Source of the DNA: Lysinibacillus fusiformis
GTDB lineage: Bacteria; Bacillota; Bacilli; Bacillales_A; Planococcaceae
Length of the DNA stretch: 64,000 nt
Assembly: GCF_003049525.1 (NCBI RefSeq)
Contig: NZ_PYWL01000007.1
Location: forward strand, 168,663-232,662
Reading direction: 5' to 3'
Positions 8,536 through 16,394 of the stretch are shown here, in pieces. Each line of letters opens with the position of its first letter. Position 1 is the stretch's first letter. The notes below the pieces were generated by a model that ran no database searches, had not been told where the DNA came from, and saw only the letters and a program-made list of their open reading frames with translations. A program made the position numbers and the translations under genes.

Positions 8536-8546
8536 TCGGTTATACT
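8518..8546 (+). promoter_or_regulatory. Sigma-A promoter of yutJ
   Basis: TTGTGA (8518-8523) and TATACT (8541-8546) have a 17-base spacer. Transcription would start about 45 bases before the yutJ ATG. Confidence 0.65.
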
Positions 8547-8600
8547 CGTTTGTGGATACTTTGTGAACAATTATTAAAAGAGATATTAAAGGAGAATATT

Positions 8601-9665
8601 ATGGGTAAATTAGTACTTTTAGGTGGCGGCTATGGCAATATGCGTGTCATGCTTCGTCTATTAAATAGTCTGCCATTAGACAGAGAGGTAGTCATAATAG
8701 ATAGAGCCCCTTTCCATAGTTTAAAAACTGAGTTTTATGCGTTAGCCGCTGGAACTGCTACAGATAAAGAAATTCGTGTAAGCTTCCCTGAGCATGAACG
8801 TTTAACGCCTGTATATGGAGAAATCACTGAAATTAATCGTGCGGAAAAAGTTGTCATTTTAGAAGATGGACAACGTATTGAATATGATGATTTAGTCGTT
8901 GGTCTTGGTTGCGAAGATAAATATCATGGTGTACCAGGTGCAGAGGAGTACACTTATAGCATTCAAACGATGGGACAATCACGTGCTACACTTCAAGCGC
9001 TATGTGGTTTACCAGCTGGGTCTACAGTCGGAATTGTAGGAGCTGGCTTAAGTGGTATCGAACTTGCAAGTGAGCTACGTGAAAGTCGATCTGATTTAAA
9101 AATTAAGCTATTTGACCGAGGTCCACGTATTCTAAAGGATTTCCCTGAGAAACTAAGTAAATATGTAAATGATTGGTTCGTGAAGCATAACGTTGATGTT
9201 ATTGCCAATTCCAATATTACTAAAGTGGAGCCAGGTAAAATTTTCAATCATGAAGATGAAATTTTACTCGACAAGGTCGTATGGACAGCTGGCGTACAGC
9301 CTGTCAAAATCGTACGTGATATGGATGTGGAGAAGGATAAACAGGGTCGTCCACTAGTAACACAGTACTTTAATGTACTTGACGATGAACATGTATATAT
9401 TGTTGGAGATTGTGCTTCCTCAGATTTACCTCCAACAGCACAGTTAGCAGAGGAACAAGCAGAGCTAATTGTTAAAGTACTTCGTATGCGCTGGAAGGGC
9501 GAACATTTACCTGAAAAAATGCCAGATATTAAATTAAAAGGTTTCATGGGTGCCCTTGGTAAAAAACAAGGCTTTGTCTATTTGGCAGATACAACAGTTA
9601 CAGGTCGTATCGCTCGATTAATGAAATCCGGATTATTATGGTATTACAAACGTCAAAATGATTAG
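8601..9665 (+). CDS. yutJ: YutJ, NADH dehydrogenase-like FAD oxidoreductase (NDH-2 family)
   Basis: Type II NADH dehydrogenase-like flavoprotein. The N-terminal FAD-binding motif is LLGGGYGNMR, the NAD(P)H-binding motif is GIVGAGLSGIELASELR near residue 140, and the C-terminal FAD contact is VYIVGDCASS. The length of 354 residues matches YutJ. Such enzymes pass electrons from NADH to quinone at the membrane surface, but YutJ itself is poorly characterised. The frame extends upstream to 8487, but AAAGGAG at 8588-8594 fixes ATG 8601. Two Rex operators in its promoter imply expression when NADH/NAD+ is high. Confidence 0.86.
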   Translation: MGKLVLLGGGYGNMRVMLRLLNSLPLDREVVIIDRAPFHSLKTEFYALAAGTATDKEIRVSFPEHERLTPVYGEITEINRAEKVVILEDGQRIEYDDLVVGLGCEDKYHGVPGAEEYTYSIQTMGQSRATLQALCGLPAGSTVGIVGAGLSGIELASELRESRSDLKIKLFDRGPRILKDFPEKLSKYVNDWFVKHNVDVIANSNITKVEPGKIFNHEDEILLDKVVWTAGVQPVKIVRDMDVEKDKQGRPLVTQYFNVLDDEHVYIVGDCASSDLPPTAQLAEEQAELIVKVLRMRWKGEHLPEKMPDIKLKGFMGALGKKQGFVYLADTTVTGRIARLMKSGLLWYYKRQND

Positions 9666-9674
9666 TTAGTAAAA

Positions 9675-9701
9675 GGGATTGTTTCTATTTGAAACAATCC
9701 C
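9675..9701. terminator. Hairpin between convergent yutJ and yuzD
   Basis: GGGATTGTTTC (9675-9685) pairs perfectly with GAAACAATCCC (9691-9701). The T run is stronger on the minus-strand side (TTTT), so it may serve both genes. Confidence 0.7.
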
Positions 9702-9711
9702 TTGGCTTTAA

Positions 9712-10047
9712 TTAAACTGTTATGTCTGGAACAAATCCTAAACCTTCAAGTGCAGTGAAAACCGGTTTCAACTGTACATAGCCTTCACCAACGACTTCAT
9801 TATTAATGAGGACAAGAGGGTAGAAAAATTCATCTTCCTGAATACGTGTCGCATAGTCTTGATCACGTTCATTCTCAATTGGACCTTCGATATCGATATA
9901 ACGAATATCATATGGTTGATCTGGATATTTTCGATCGATAGCTGCTTGTAACCACTCATATGTATCTTTGGAAGATGGAGCATTGACACAGCTAGCGCAA
10001 ATTACAGCTGTTCCATAAATTTCAATCATAGGTTTAGTTGGTTGCAT
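9712..10047 (-). CDS. yuzD: YuzD family protein (DUF1462), thioredoxin-like fold
   Basis: Small protein with a CASC pair in TAVICASCVNAPSSKDT, like a thioredoxin-type redox site. The C-terminal half carries the conserved FFYPLVLINNEVVGEG stretch. YuzD sits divergent to the NifU-like gene in Bacillus, as here, which suggests a link with iron-sulfur or thiol metabolism; the exact function is not established. GGAGAG precedes the ATG. Confidence 0.82.
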   Translation of the reverse strand: MQPTKPMIEIYGTAVICASCVNAPSSKDTYEWLQAAIDRKYPDQPYDIRYIDIEGPIENERDQDYATRIQEDEFFYPLVLINNEVVGEGYVQLKPVFTALEGLGFVPDITV

Positions 10048-10074
10048 CGTATTTTCTCTCCTTGTGATTCAATA

Positions 10075-10104
10075 TTGGATTTTTTCTGTTGCTAACATTA
10101 TAAT
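10075..10104 (+). promoter_or_regulatory. Probable promoter of the NifU-like gene
   Basis: TTGGAT (10075-10080) and TATAAT (10099-10104) are separated by 18 bases and lie about 30 bases before the gene. Confidence 0.55.
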
Positions 10105-10131
10105 CATTATAAGGAAAGGAGTCGAGATAAA

Positions 10132-10368
10132 ATGGCTGAAGCAACAATTAACGACCAAGTTCAAGAGGTATTAGATAAATTACGTCCGTTCTTACTACGT
10201 GACGGTGGAGACTGTGAATTAGTAGATGTTGAGGATGGCGTTGTAAAATTACGTTTATTAGGGGCTTGTGGCAGTTGCCCAAGTTCTACTATTACATTGA
10301 AAGCTGGTATCGAACGCGCATTATTAGAAGAAGTACCAGGTATTGTGGAAGTAGAGCAAGTATTCTAA
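10132..10368 (+). CDS. yutI: NifU-like iron-sulfur scaffold/carrier protein (YutI, NfuA C-terminal domain)
   Basis: Single NifU C-terminal domain (78 residues). The CGSCPSS motif at about residues 45-51 provides the CxxC pair that binds a 4Fe-4S cluster at a dimer interface. It delivers clusters to apo-proteins; candidate clients nearby include lipoyl synthase and the CysH reductase. A good AAGGAG site precedes the ATG. Adjacent yuzD, yutJ and erpA-like genes form the conserved iron-sulfur neighbourhood of Bacillus. Confidence 0.92.
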   Translation: MAEATINDQVQEVLDKLRPFLLRDGGDCELVDVEDGVVKLRLLGACGSCPSSTITLKAGIERALLEEVPGIVEVEQVF

Positions 10369-10375
10369 GACATTT

Positions 10376-10414
10376 AAAAAGTTCTAGCTGAATCTCAGAC
10401 TAGAACTTTTTTTA
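10376..10414. terminator. Bidirectional intrinsic terminator between yutI and DUF2225 gene
   Basis: AAAAAGTTCTAG (10376-10387) pairs with CTAGAACTTTTT (10400-10411). T runs are available on both strands. Confidence 0.82.
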
Positions 10415-10415
10415 T

Positions 10416-11108
10416 TTATAGGTGTCGCGTATGCTCTTTTCCTTCGCGGATGACAGCCCATTGCTCTTTTGCCATGTCCACAATTTTTGCCTCGCCACCG
10501 CTGCTTTGTTTTTCAATTACTCTAGAGAAGAAGCGTGTCGCATTTTCAATGTCTCCGATTCTTCTTGATAATTCGGCAATCATATACATAATACGTACAG
10601 CAGACATTTGTGTAGAACTGTAATCTTCTGTTGAATACGATTCCATATAATGATCACGCGCCAGTTTCATAAAGCGCTCCTCTTGCCCACTATTTTTAAG
10701 AGAACGGTAGAGCCAAGCAAGACGCAAAGCTAAACCAGCAATAGCGACATGTTTTTCTTTTTTTATCGTGCCGCAGAGGAAAGCCAATTTATACGCTTGT
10801 ATCGCCTGAAAAACAGTACGTTCTCCCTTAAAATCATGATGCACCCATTTTTTTGTTATTTGTGTGTGAATCTCATCTTGAATACCTGGTGCAAAATATT
10901 TTGTAAAGTCCTCTGTAAATGAAAACCCACAATGCTCGCAAACGAAGACATTGTAATAAAGCGCATTCACATCATCCGTATAAATAGGGTGGAAATCGGT
11001 TTCGGTATGCTCTACTTTAATAAATTTGGAACGAACTTTTAACGTCGGAAAATCCTTTTTACAATTCAAACATTGAATTTGTTTTTCATAATACGGTGAA
11101 ATATCCAT
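10416..11108 (-). CDS. DUF2225 family protein with zinc-ribbon-like cysteines
   Basis: The 230-residue soluble protein begins with CLNCKKDFPTLKVRSKF and has a second pair CEHCGFSF near residue 54, consistent with a zinc ribbon. The rest is helical and TPR-like, with a repeated LAWLYRSLKNSGQEERFM pattern. DUF2225 proteins are widespread in Firmicutes and have no firm function. It stands alone between two convergent/divergent iron-sulfur genes. GGGGG lies about ten bases before the start. Confidence 0.78.
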   Translation of the reverse strand: MDISPYYEKQIQCLNCKKDFPTLKVRSKFIKVEHTETDFHPIYTDDVNALYYNVFVCEHCGFSFTEDFTKYFAPGIQDEIHTQITKKWVHHDFKGERTVFQAIQAYKLAFLCGTIKKEKHVAIAGLALRLAWLYRSLKNSGQEERFMKLARDHYMESYSTEDYSSTQMSAVRIMYMIAELSRRIGDIENATRFFSRVIEKQSSGGEAKIVDMAKEQWAVIREGKEHTRHL

Positions 11109-11238
11109 ATATATTACCCCCTACATAGAAGTCGTTGTAACTATTATACCAATGGTGCTAGTAGAAACATGAATAAAAATTCCTAAACATGTGAAAAATA
11201 TGAGAACTCTCACTAAAATTTACCTTGAAGCTGAATGT

Positions 11239-11268
11239 TTGTCATACAATGGTCAAAATTGATATGAT
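11239..11268 (+). promoter_or_regulatory. Probable promoter of the erpA-like gene
   Basis: TTGTCA (11239-11244) and TATGAT (11263-11268) are 18 bases apart, 26 bases before the start codon. Confidence 0.5.
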
Positions 11269-11294
11269 ATTAGGTAAGAAGGAAGGTGATGGGG

Positions 11295-11669
11295 ATGACA
11301 AGTACAAAGCAAGTTATTGAAATTACACAGGCTGCCGGCTTTCATATTAATGAAATGATGGAGCATAATGAAGAGCAAGGTTCTTTTTTACGTGTAGTAG
11401 TAAACGGTGGCGGCTGTAGTGGGCTATCCTATGGTATGCATTTTGATCAAGAGAAAAAAGAGGAAGACTTTGTAGATGTACAACATGGTTTAACAATTCT
11501 TGTTTCCCGTGAAGATGCGCCGATTTTGATGGGAACAAAAATTGACTATAAACAATCGCTAATGGGCGGTGGCTTCACAATCGATAATCCAAATGCCATT
11601 GCTTCATGTGGCTGCGGTACATCTTTCAAAACAGCAAAGCGTGAAGGTACACCTGAGATTTGTGAATAA
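11295..11669 (+). CDS. yutM: HesB/IscA/ErpA-type iron-sulfur carrier (YutM)
   Basis: A-type iron-sulfur carrier. The three ligand cysteines are present in GGGCSGLSYG near residue 40 and in SCGCGTSF near the C-terminus, with the strongly conserved GGGFTIDNPNA between them. Length of about 124 residues is usual. Alternative in-frame starts at 11286 (GTG) and 11289 exist; ATG 11295 fits the AAGGTG site and the family N-terminus. It acts after SUF assembly to hand clusters to target enzymes. Confidence 0.9.
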   Translation: MTSTKQVIEITQAAGFHINEMMEHNEEQGSFLRVVVNGGGCSGLSYGMHFDQEKKEEDFVDVQHGLTILVSREDAPILMGTKIDYKQSLMGGGFTIDNPNAIASCGCGTSFKTAKREGTPEICE

Positions 11670-11816
11670 TTAAACGTGATATAAATGTAGAAGACAATCC
11701 TGATGGAATGTAAACATAATCTGAATTAGGTTGTGAATACAAGCCTTTTCGATTTGTATGTTTTGAAAACAACAAATGGAAGAGGCTTTTACTGTGTTTT
11801 GAAGTCTAAAAGGAAA

Positions 11817-11841
11817 GCCTTGTTTAGATCATAAACAAGGC
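11817..11841. terminator. Hairpin between convergent yutM and satA
   Basis: GCCTTGTTTA (11817-11826) pairs with TAAACAAGGC (11832-11841). On the minus strand it is followed by TTTCCTTTT, so it more likely terminates satA. Confidence 0.6.
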
Positions 11842-11852
11842 ACTCTAATAAT

Positions 11853-12374
11853 TTAAAATTTATAATACCAAAAAATTGCTAGTTCATTTGCTGTTGGAAA
11901 GTTTGAATATAGCATCGTATCCACTGCACCTATTACAAATTGATTTTTAGCATAAAAATGACAAGCTGAAACATTGATATCTTGTGTTTCAAGCATGAGA
12001 CCACAGCAGTTCCTTTCTTTGGCCCACTCAATGGCTTTATTTAGTAAGGCAGTACCAACGCCGTTTTTTCTATAATCTTTTGCGACAGCGATATCTTCAA
12101 TAAGTGCATATCCGTTCCAGTTAGAGCACATCTTAATCTGCCCTACACAGCTGTTGTCAATATAATAAAAAAATACAGCTTTCTCGATATCTTCTATATA
12201 GCTAAGATCAATTTCATCCTCTTCATATTTTTTGAAGTAAGGCACAGAACATATTTCCTCTGTAAATGTCCAAACTTTATCTTTGTATGTCGGTATAATT
12301 TTCCCCGAGACTATAAAACCATCGTTTGATTTATTAAAATCCTTCATAGTAGACGGAGTCATTTTAATGATCAT
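11853..12374 (-). CDS. satA: GNAT acetyltransferase, streptothricin acetyltransferase type (SatA)
   Basis: GNAT enzymes transfer acetyl from acetyl-CoA to amines. The core motif is EDIAVAKDYRKNGVGTALLNKA, whose RKNGVGTA loop binds the CoA pyrophosphate. The sequence is close to remembered Bacillus SatA/YyaR along the whole length, including the C-terminal FPTANELAIFWYYKF, and has the same 173 residues. SatA acetylates streptothricin and confers resistance. The ATG at 12374 follows GGGAG; an upstream in-frame ATG at 12398 lacks a site. It may be an intrinsic chromosomal resistance gene; drug specificity is inferred only. Confidence 0.8.
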   Translation of the reverse strand: MIIKMTPSTMKDFNKSNDGFIVSGKIIPTYKDKVWTFTEEICSVPYFKKYEEDEIDLSYIEDIEKAVFFYYIDNSCVGQIKMCSNWNGYALIEDIAVAKDYRKNGVGTALLNKAIEWAKERNCCGLMLETQDINVSACHFYAKNQFVIGAVDTMLYSNFPTANELAIFWYYKF

Positions 12375-12492
12375 TTTACTCTCCCTTTCTGTATTCAACC
12401 ATGTGGTCGGGTGGATGGCTTTTATTTTATGAAAACCGATATCCTTCTCTCCTGATTGCTGGAGATTGAAACAAAGTGAAAATAAGAAAAGT

Positions 12493-12519
12493 GCTTCTTT
12501 CGCTGGTGATGAAAGAAGC
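12493..12519 (-). terminator. Intrinsic terminator for the 183-residue membrane protein
   Basis: GCTTCTTTC (12493-12501) pairs with GAAAGAAGC (12511-12519). The minus-strand product is followed by ACTTTTCTTATTTT. Confidence 0.6.
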
Positions 12520-12533
12520 CTTTTAGCATGGAG

Positions 12534-13085
12534 TTAATCAGACTTTTCACGCTCCATAAACCGTACTCCGTTTAAAACTGCTAGCTTATAGATAGCCCTC
12601 TTTTCATCAAGACCAAATTGTCCATTTTCCTCAATGATAAATTGTTCATTGCTTTTAGTTTGAAAGTAATAGGTTCCAAACGTACCTACTTCATATTCAT
12701 AGATAACCTCATTTAAATCTTGCCATTTATAAATAGTTTGATGGTGATACTGTTGAAAAACGATTTGATCCTTTTGTATGGCGCTATAGCTTAATAAAGA
12801 ATAATAACCTAATACGATACTACTTATGATGATGACGCATGCAAGGGTGTAGATGTTTGGATTCCTTTTTAATCCGAGTACAATGAAAACTACGAAGATC
12901 AAGCCTAAAGCTATTAATAGCATAATAAAGTTGCTAGGTGGTGTCATCAGGACGACATCCTCTCTATGAGCATAGAATGTCTGCGATATGGTTAGAGGCG
13001 TAAAGAAGGCTAAAAAGGGTGTGAGTATCGCTACGATAAGGGCTGCTATAAAGTACTTTGCTCGTACTGATAGTGCATGTAACAT
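12534..13085 (-). CDS. Membrane protein of unknown function (three helices plus C-terminal domain)
   Basis: No family is recognised. The product has hydrophobic segments at about residues 10-30, 50-70 and 80-105, followed by an 80-residue soluble tail rich in aromatic residues (TFGTYYFQTKSNEQF). The start at 13085 is set by AAAGGAG six bases upstream; the frame extends further but has no other binding site. It is a single-gene unit with its own terminator. The tail resembles a small beta-sheet domain, but this is only an impression. Confidence 0.65.
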   Translation of the reverse strand: MLHALSVRAKYFIAALIVAILTPFLAFFTPLTISQTFYAHREDVVLMTPPSNFIMLLIALGLIFVVFIVLGLKRNPNIYTLACVIIISSIVLGYYSLLSYSAIQKDQIVFQQYHHQTIYKWQDLNEVIYEYEVGTFGTYYFQTKSNEQFIIEENGQFGLDEKRAIYKLAVLNGVRFMEREKSD

Positions 13086-13252
13086 ACAATCTCCTTTCTT
13101 ATAAAATGATTGGTACACTAAGTGTAACATATTTACAAATAAGGATTGTCTATGCATTCTTTTGAATTATTAAAATTGGTCTTAAAATTCTGAATAAAAG
13201 CTTCATTCCACTGAAAGCAAGCAGGTATAATAGAAATATAGAGGTGAAGGTT

Positions 13253-13750
13253 ATGAGAAAAGATCGAGGGAAAATATGGCTGGGCGTATCGGGTGTTACA
13301 GTGAATGAGCTTGGGCAATGGTTAGTTGTGAAAAAAGCGTATAGCGGATTGAAAGGGCGTTGGTCATTGCCGGCAGGATTTGTTAACGCTGGTGAAACCG
13401 TGGATGAGGCGGTCATCCGTGAAATAAAAGAAGAAACAGGAATAGATTGCAGTGTATCAGGCTTAATTGGATTTCGTACAGGCGTTATCCGTGATGATAT
13501 CAGTGATAATATGGCGATTTTTTATTGTCGTATGCTAGATGAACAGCAGCAGGTATGCATTCAGGAAAAAGAAATACTGGAGGCCAAATGGTTGTATCCA
13601 CAGGAGCTCGCACAAGATGAAACTACCTCCGTTATGTTAAAAGAAATGGCATCCAATCAATTCGAAAACCATCAGCTAGATGCGATAGAGGGGATTAATC
13701 CTGGCGATATTTTTGGGTATACCTCGTATCGACTGTTCTTTAAAAAATGA
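13253..13750 (+). CDS. Nudix hydrolase
   Basis: Hydrolyses nucleoside-diphosphate-linked compounds. The Nudix box is complete (GFVNAGETVDEAVIREIKEE, continuing TGI), with the REXXEE metal site, at about residues 41-63 of 165. The N-terminal IWLGVSGVTV and KGRWSLPAGF strands are typical. GAGGTGA precedes ATG 13253. The product lies just before lytS with only a small gap, but a shared role with LytST is not evident. Substrate cannot be predicted. Confidence 0.85.
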   Translation: MRKDRGKIWLGVSGVTVNELGQWLVVKKAYSGLKGRWSLPAGFVNAGETVDEAVIREIKEETGIDCSVSGLIGFRTGVIRDDISDNMAIFYCRMLDEQQQVCIQEKEILEAKWLYPQELAQDETTSVMLKEMASNQFENHQLDAIEGINPGDIFGYTSYRLFFKK

Positions 13751-13774
13751 TATGACTTTGGGAGGGGACCTATG

Positions 13775-15526
13775 ATGGAGCTATTTTTATTTATGTTAGA
13801 GCGCGTTGGGCTGATCATTGTGTTTGCCTTTTTAATGTCAAGGTGGAGGCTGTTTCGAGAGAAGCTGTTTCAGGAGCAAGGATCGAAGGAGAAAATATGG
13901 CTCATCATTGTCTTTAGTAGTTTATGTATTATTAGTAGTTATACAGGGATTAAAATTGAAAGCGGTACGATACACCCGTTAAATCAGATGATACATAGTA
14001 CGATTAATGCTGAGGAGGCTATTGCCAATACGAGATTAATTGGTGTAGCGATTGCAGGCATTTTCGGTGGACCCCTTGTTGGTGTATGTGTTGGGATTAT
14101 AGCAGGGATTCACCGTATGACACTAGGGGGCTTTACAGCGATCGCCTGTGGCATTTCGACGATTTTAGCAGGCTTTATGACCGGTGGATTAAGTAACCGT
14201 TTCAAAATACGTCAAACTTTTTCCTATAAGAAAGCTGTTATCATTGGAATTTGTGCAGAGACGATACAGATGTTGGTGATTTTAGTAGTTGCGAAGCCAT
14301 TCGAGCAGGCTTTGCAGCTAGTAACATTAATTGCCATGCCAATGATCTTGATGAATGCCTTTGGAATCTTCTTATTTTTTATGATTATAAAAACATTTAT
14401 TGATGAAGAAGAACGAACAAAGGCATTGCAAACACATCAAGCATTTTCAATTGCTCAACAAACGATTGAGCATTTCCGAAAAGGCTTGAATGAGGAATCC
14501 TGTCAGACGGTGGCTGAAATTATTAAAAGAGAAATTAGTGTAGAGGCGGTCGCCATTACGGATAAAAACGGTGTATTAGCCCATGTTGGCGTTGGGGAAG
14601 ACCATCATTTAATTCATCGGGAAATTATGACGGCTTTGACGAAGCGAGTACTAGAGGAAGGGGAAATTTTAATGGCTACTTCGGCAAAGGAAATTCAATG
14701 TCCACATGATGATTGTCCTTTAAGCGCCGCCATTGTTTTGCCTTTAATGGTACAGCATCGCACGGTTGGAAGCCTAAAGCTGTATTTCACGAAGGCAGAT
14801 TCATTAACAGGGGTGAAGAAGGAGCTTGCGGAGGGCTTAAGTAGACTATTCTCTTCACAGCTGGAATATGCTGAAATTGAACAACAGAGAAAGTTATTAA
14901 AGGATGCTGAAATTAAAGCGTTACAGGCACAGGTTCATCCTCATTTCTTCTTTAACAGCCTTAATACGATATCAAGCTTGATCCGTACAGATGCAGATGA
15001 GGCAAGAGCATTATTGATCAAGCTTAGTACATTTTTTAGAAGCAATTTACAAGGTGCACGGCAAATGCTTATTCCATTGAAAAATGAAATTGACCATGTT
15101 GAGGCTTATTTATCCATTGAGCAAACAAGATTTCCTAATCGTTACGAAGTTGAGTTTATTATGGATGAATCACTTTTCGATGTGCAGATTCCACCATTTA
15201 CATTGCAGCCTCTTGTTGAAAATGCTATTTATCATGCGTTTAAAAATCGTAAGGAAGGCAAGATTTTTGTCAAAGTACAACGAGTGAACGATAAGCTAGT
15301 TTTGCTAACTGAAGATAACGGCTGTGGCATGAGAAAAGAGCAGGTAAAGCAGCTCGGTAAACGGATTATGCAATCGGAGCAAGGGACTGGAACGGCGTTG
15401 TGGAATATTTATCAGCGTATTCATGAAATTTATGGCTCAGACGCTGATTTTCATATAGTGAGTACATTGGATGTAGGAACAAAAATAATGATTCAACTGC
15501 CGTTAAAGGCGACTAGATGGGAGTAA
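13775..15526 (+). CDS. lytS: LytS-type sensor histidine kinase (5TM-LYT, GAF-like, His kinase)
   Basis: Membrane sensor kinase of the LytS/BtsS group. Residues 1-205 form the multi-helix LYT sensing domain, with conserved NTRLIGVAIAGIFGGPLVG. A GAF-like domain follows to about 355. The histidine box is QVHPHFFFNSLNTI, and the ATPase N and G boxes are ENAIYHAFKNR and EDNGCGM. LytS relatives sense pyruvate (B. subtilis LytST, E. coli BtsSR). ATG 13775 is preferred over ATG 13772 because of GGAGGGG at 13761-13767 and the family N-terminus. It is followed six bases later by its response regulator. Confidence 0.92.
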   Translation: MELFLFMLERVGLIIVFAFLMSRWRLFREKLFQEQGSKEKIWLIIVFSSLCIISSYTGIKIESGTIHPLNQMIHSTINAEEAIANTRLIGVAIAGIFGGPLVGVCVGIIAGIHRMTLGGFTAIACGISTILAGFMTGGLSNRFKIRQTFSYKKAVIIGICAETIQMLVILVVAKPFEQALQLVTLIAMPMILMNAFGIFLFFMIIKTFIDEEERTKALQTHQAFSIAQQTIEHFRKGLNEESCQTVAEIIKREISVEAVAITDKNGVLAHVGVGEDHHLIHREIMTALTKRVLEEGEILMATSAKEIQCPHDDCPLSAAIVLPLMVQHRTVGSLKLYFTKADSLTGVKKELAEGLSRLFSSQLEYAEIEQQRKLLKDAEIKALQAQVHPHFFFNSLNTISSLIRTDADEARALLIKLSTFFRSNLQGARQMLIPLKNEIDHVEAYLSIEQTRFPNRYEVEFIMDESLFDVQIPPFTLQPLVENAIYHAFKNRKEGKIFVKVQRVNDKLVLLTEDNGCGMRKEQVKQLGKRIMQSEQGTGTALWNIYQRIHEIYGSDADFHIVSTLDVGTKIMIQLPLKATRWE

Positions 15527-15532
15527 AAGAGA

Positions 15533-16276
15533 TTGAATGTATACATTGTGGATGATGAACCGTTGGCACGCGCTGAATTGCGCTATTTATTAGAGCAAAC
15601 AGCGTTAGTAAATGTTTGTGGTGAATCTGAAAGTCTTAAGGATTTTTACAACACGACACAGTATGAACAGGTTGATTGTGTATTTTTAGATATTGAGTTA
15701 GGCATGAATAATGGACTTGATTTAGCAAAACAATTACTGTTGCATACAAAAAGACCCGAAATTATCTTTGCTACTGCCTTTGATGAATACGCATTACAGG
15801 CATTTGAGGTGAATGCCTTTGATTATATTCTGAAACCTTTTGAAGCACAACGAGTACAAGCTGCTGTAGAAAAGCTAGTAGCTAAAAAAAGAGCCGCACA
15901 GGCGAAAACGATGGAAGAAATAAAGATTTCACAGCTGGACAAGCTTGATAAATTAACGGTTTATGTCAACGATCGAATTCTATTAATGAAAATACAGGAT
16001 ATTTTATATTGTACATCGGAGGACAGTAAAACGGTGGTTGTCACAGAGCAAGGAAGGTTCTTTGCTTCGGAGTCATTGGCAGCATTAGAAAAGAAGCTAA
16101 CATTAAAAGGATTTGTGCGTGTCCATCGTGCGTTTATCGTAAATTTAGAGCATATTGTGGAGCTAGAGCCTTGGAGTAGTTCTAAATATAATTTAATTTT
16201 GGATAACAGACATTCCATTCCTGTCAGTAGGCTCTATATGAAGGATGTGCGGAAAATTTTTGACCTGTCGAGGTAG
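15533..16276 (+). CDS. lytT: LytTR-family response regulator (LytT/LytR type)
   Basis: The receiver domain has the acidic pair DDE at residues 7-9, phosphorylation site D53 in CVFLDIELG, and the conserved Lys in DYILKPFEA. The C-terminal LytTR DNA-binding domain (about 140-245) contains VRVHRAFIVNLEHI. The start is TTG because the only nearby ATG is out of frame and the protein begins MNVYIVDDEP. It is co-transcribed with lytS. Direct repeats of LytTR type lie between this gene and cstA, so cstA is the likely target. Confidence 0.92.
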   Translation: MNVYIVDDEPLARAELRYLLEQTALVNVCGESESLKDFYNTTQYEQVDCVFLDIELGMNNGLDLAKQLLLHTKRPEIIFATAFDEYALQAFEVNAFDYILKPFEAQRVQAAVEKLVAKKRAAQAKTMEEIKISQLDKLDKLTVYVNDRILLMKIQDILYCTSEDSKTVVVTEQGRFFASESLAALEKKLTLKGFVRVHRAFIVNLEHIVELEPWSSSKYNLILDNRHSIPVSRLYMKDVRKIFDLSR

Positions 16277-16278
16277 TT

Positions 16279-16329
16279 GCATTTCAGCGGTAGAAACCTA
16301 CGTTTCAACTTTTAATTCTGACATTTCAG
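16279..16329 (+). promoter_or_regulatory. Three 9-bp direct repeats at 21-bp period, likely LytTR binding sites
   Basis: GCATTTCAG (16279-16287), ACGTTTCAA (16300-16308) and ACATTTCAG (16321-16329) start exactly 21 bases apart, about two helical turns. The third matches the ACA-n-TT-n-AG pattern known for AgrA/ComE-class LytTR regulators, whose sites are also 9-bp repeats with 12-bp spacing. They lie just upstream of the cstA promoter. Confidence 0.75.
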
Positions 16330-16359
16330 TTAATTTTATGAATATCGTGGACATTCCTT

Positions 16360-16368
16360 TGCTATGAT
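16360..16368 (+). promoter_or_regulatory. Extended -10 promoter of cstA
   Basis: TGC-TATGAT gives an extended -10 element. No good -35 is seen at 16-18 bases upstream, as expected of an activator-dependent promoter; the last direct repeat ends about ten bases above the -35 position. Confidence 0.55.
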
Positions 16369-16394
16369 GTGGAAAAAGTAAAAGGGGTGTTTGC

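Noticed and set aside
8487..8600. Longer N-terminus for yutJ
   Set aside because: The frame is open, but it covers the Rex operators and promoter; AAAGGAG and the family N-terminus fit ATG 8601.
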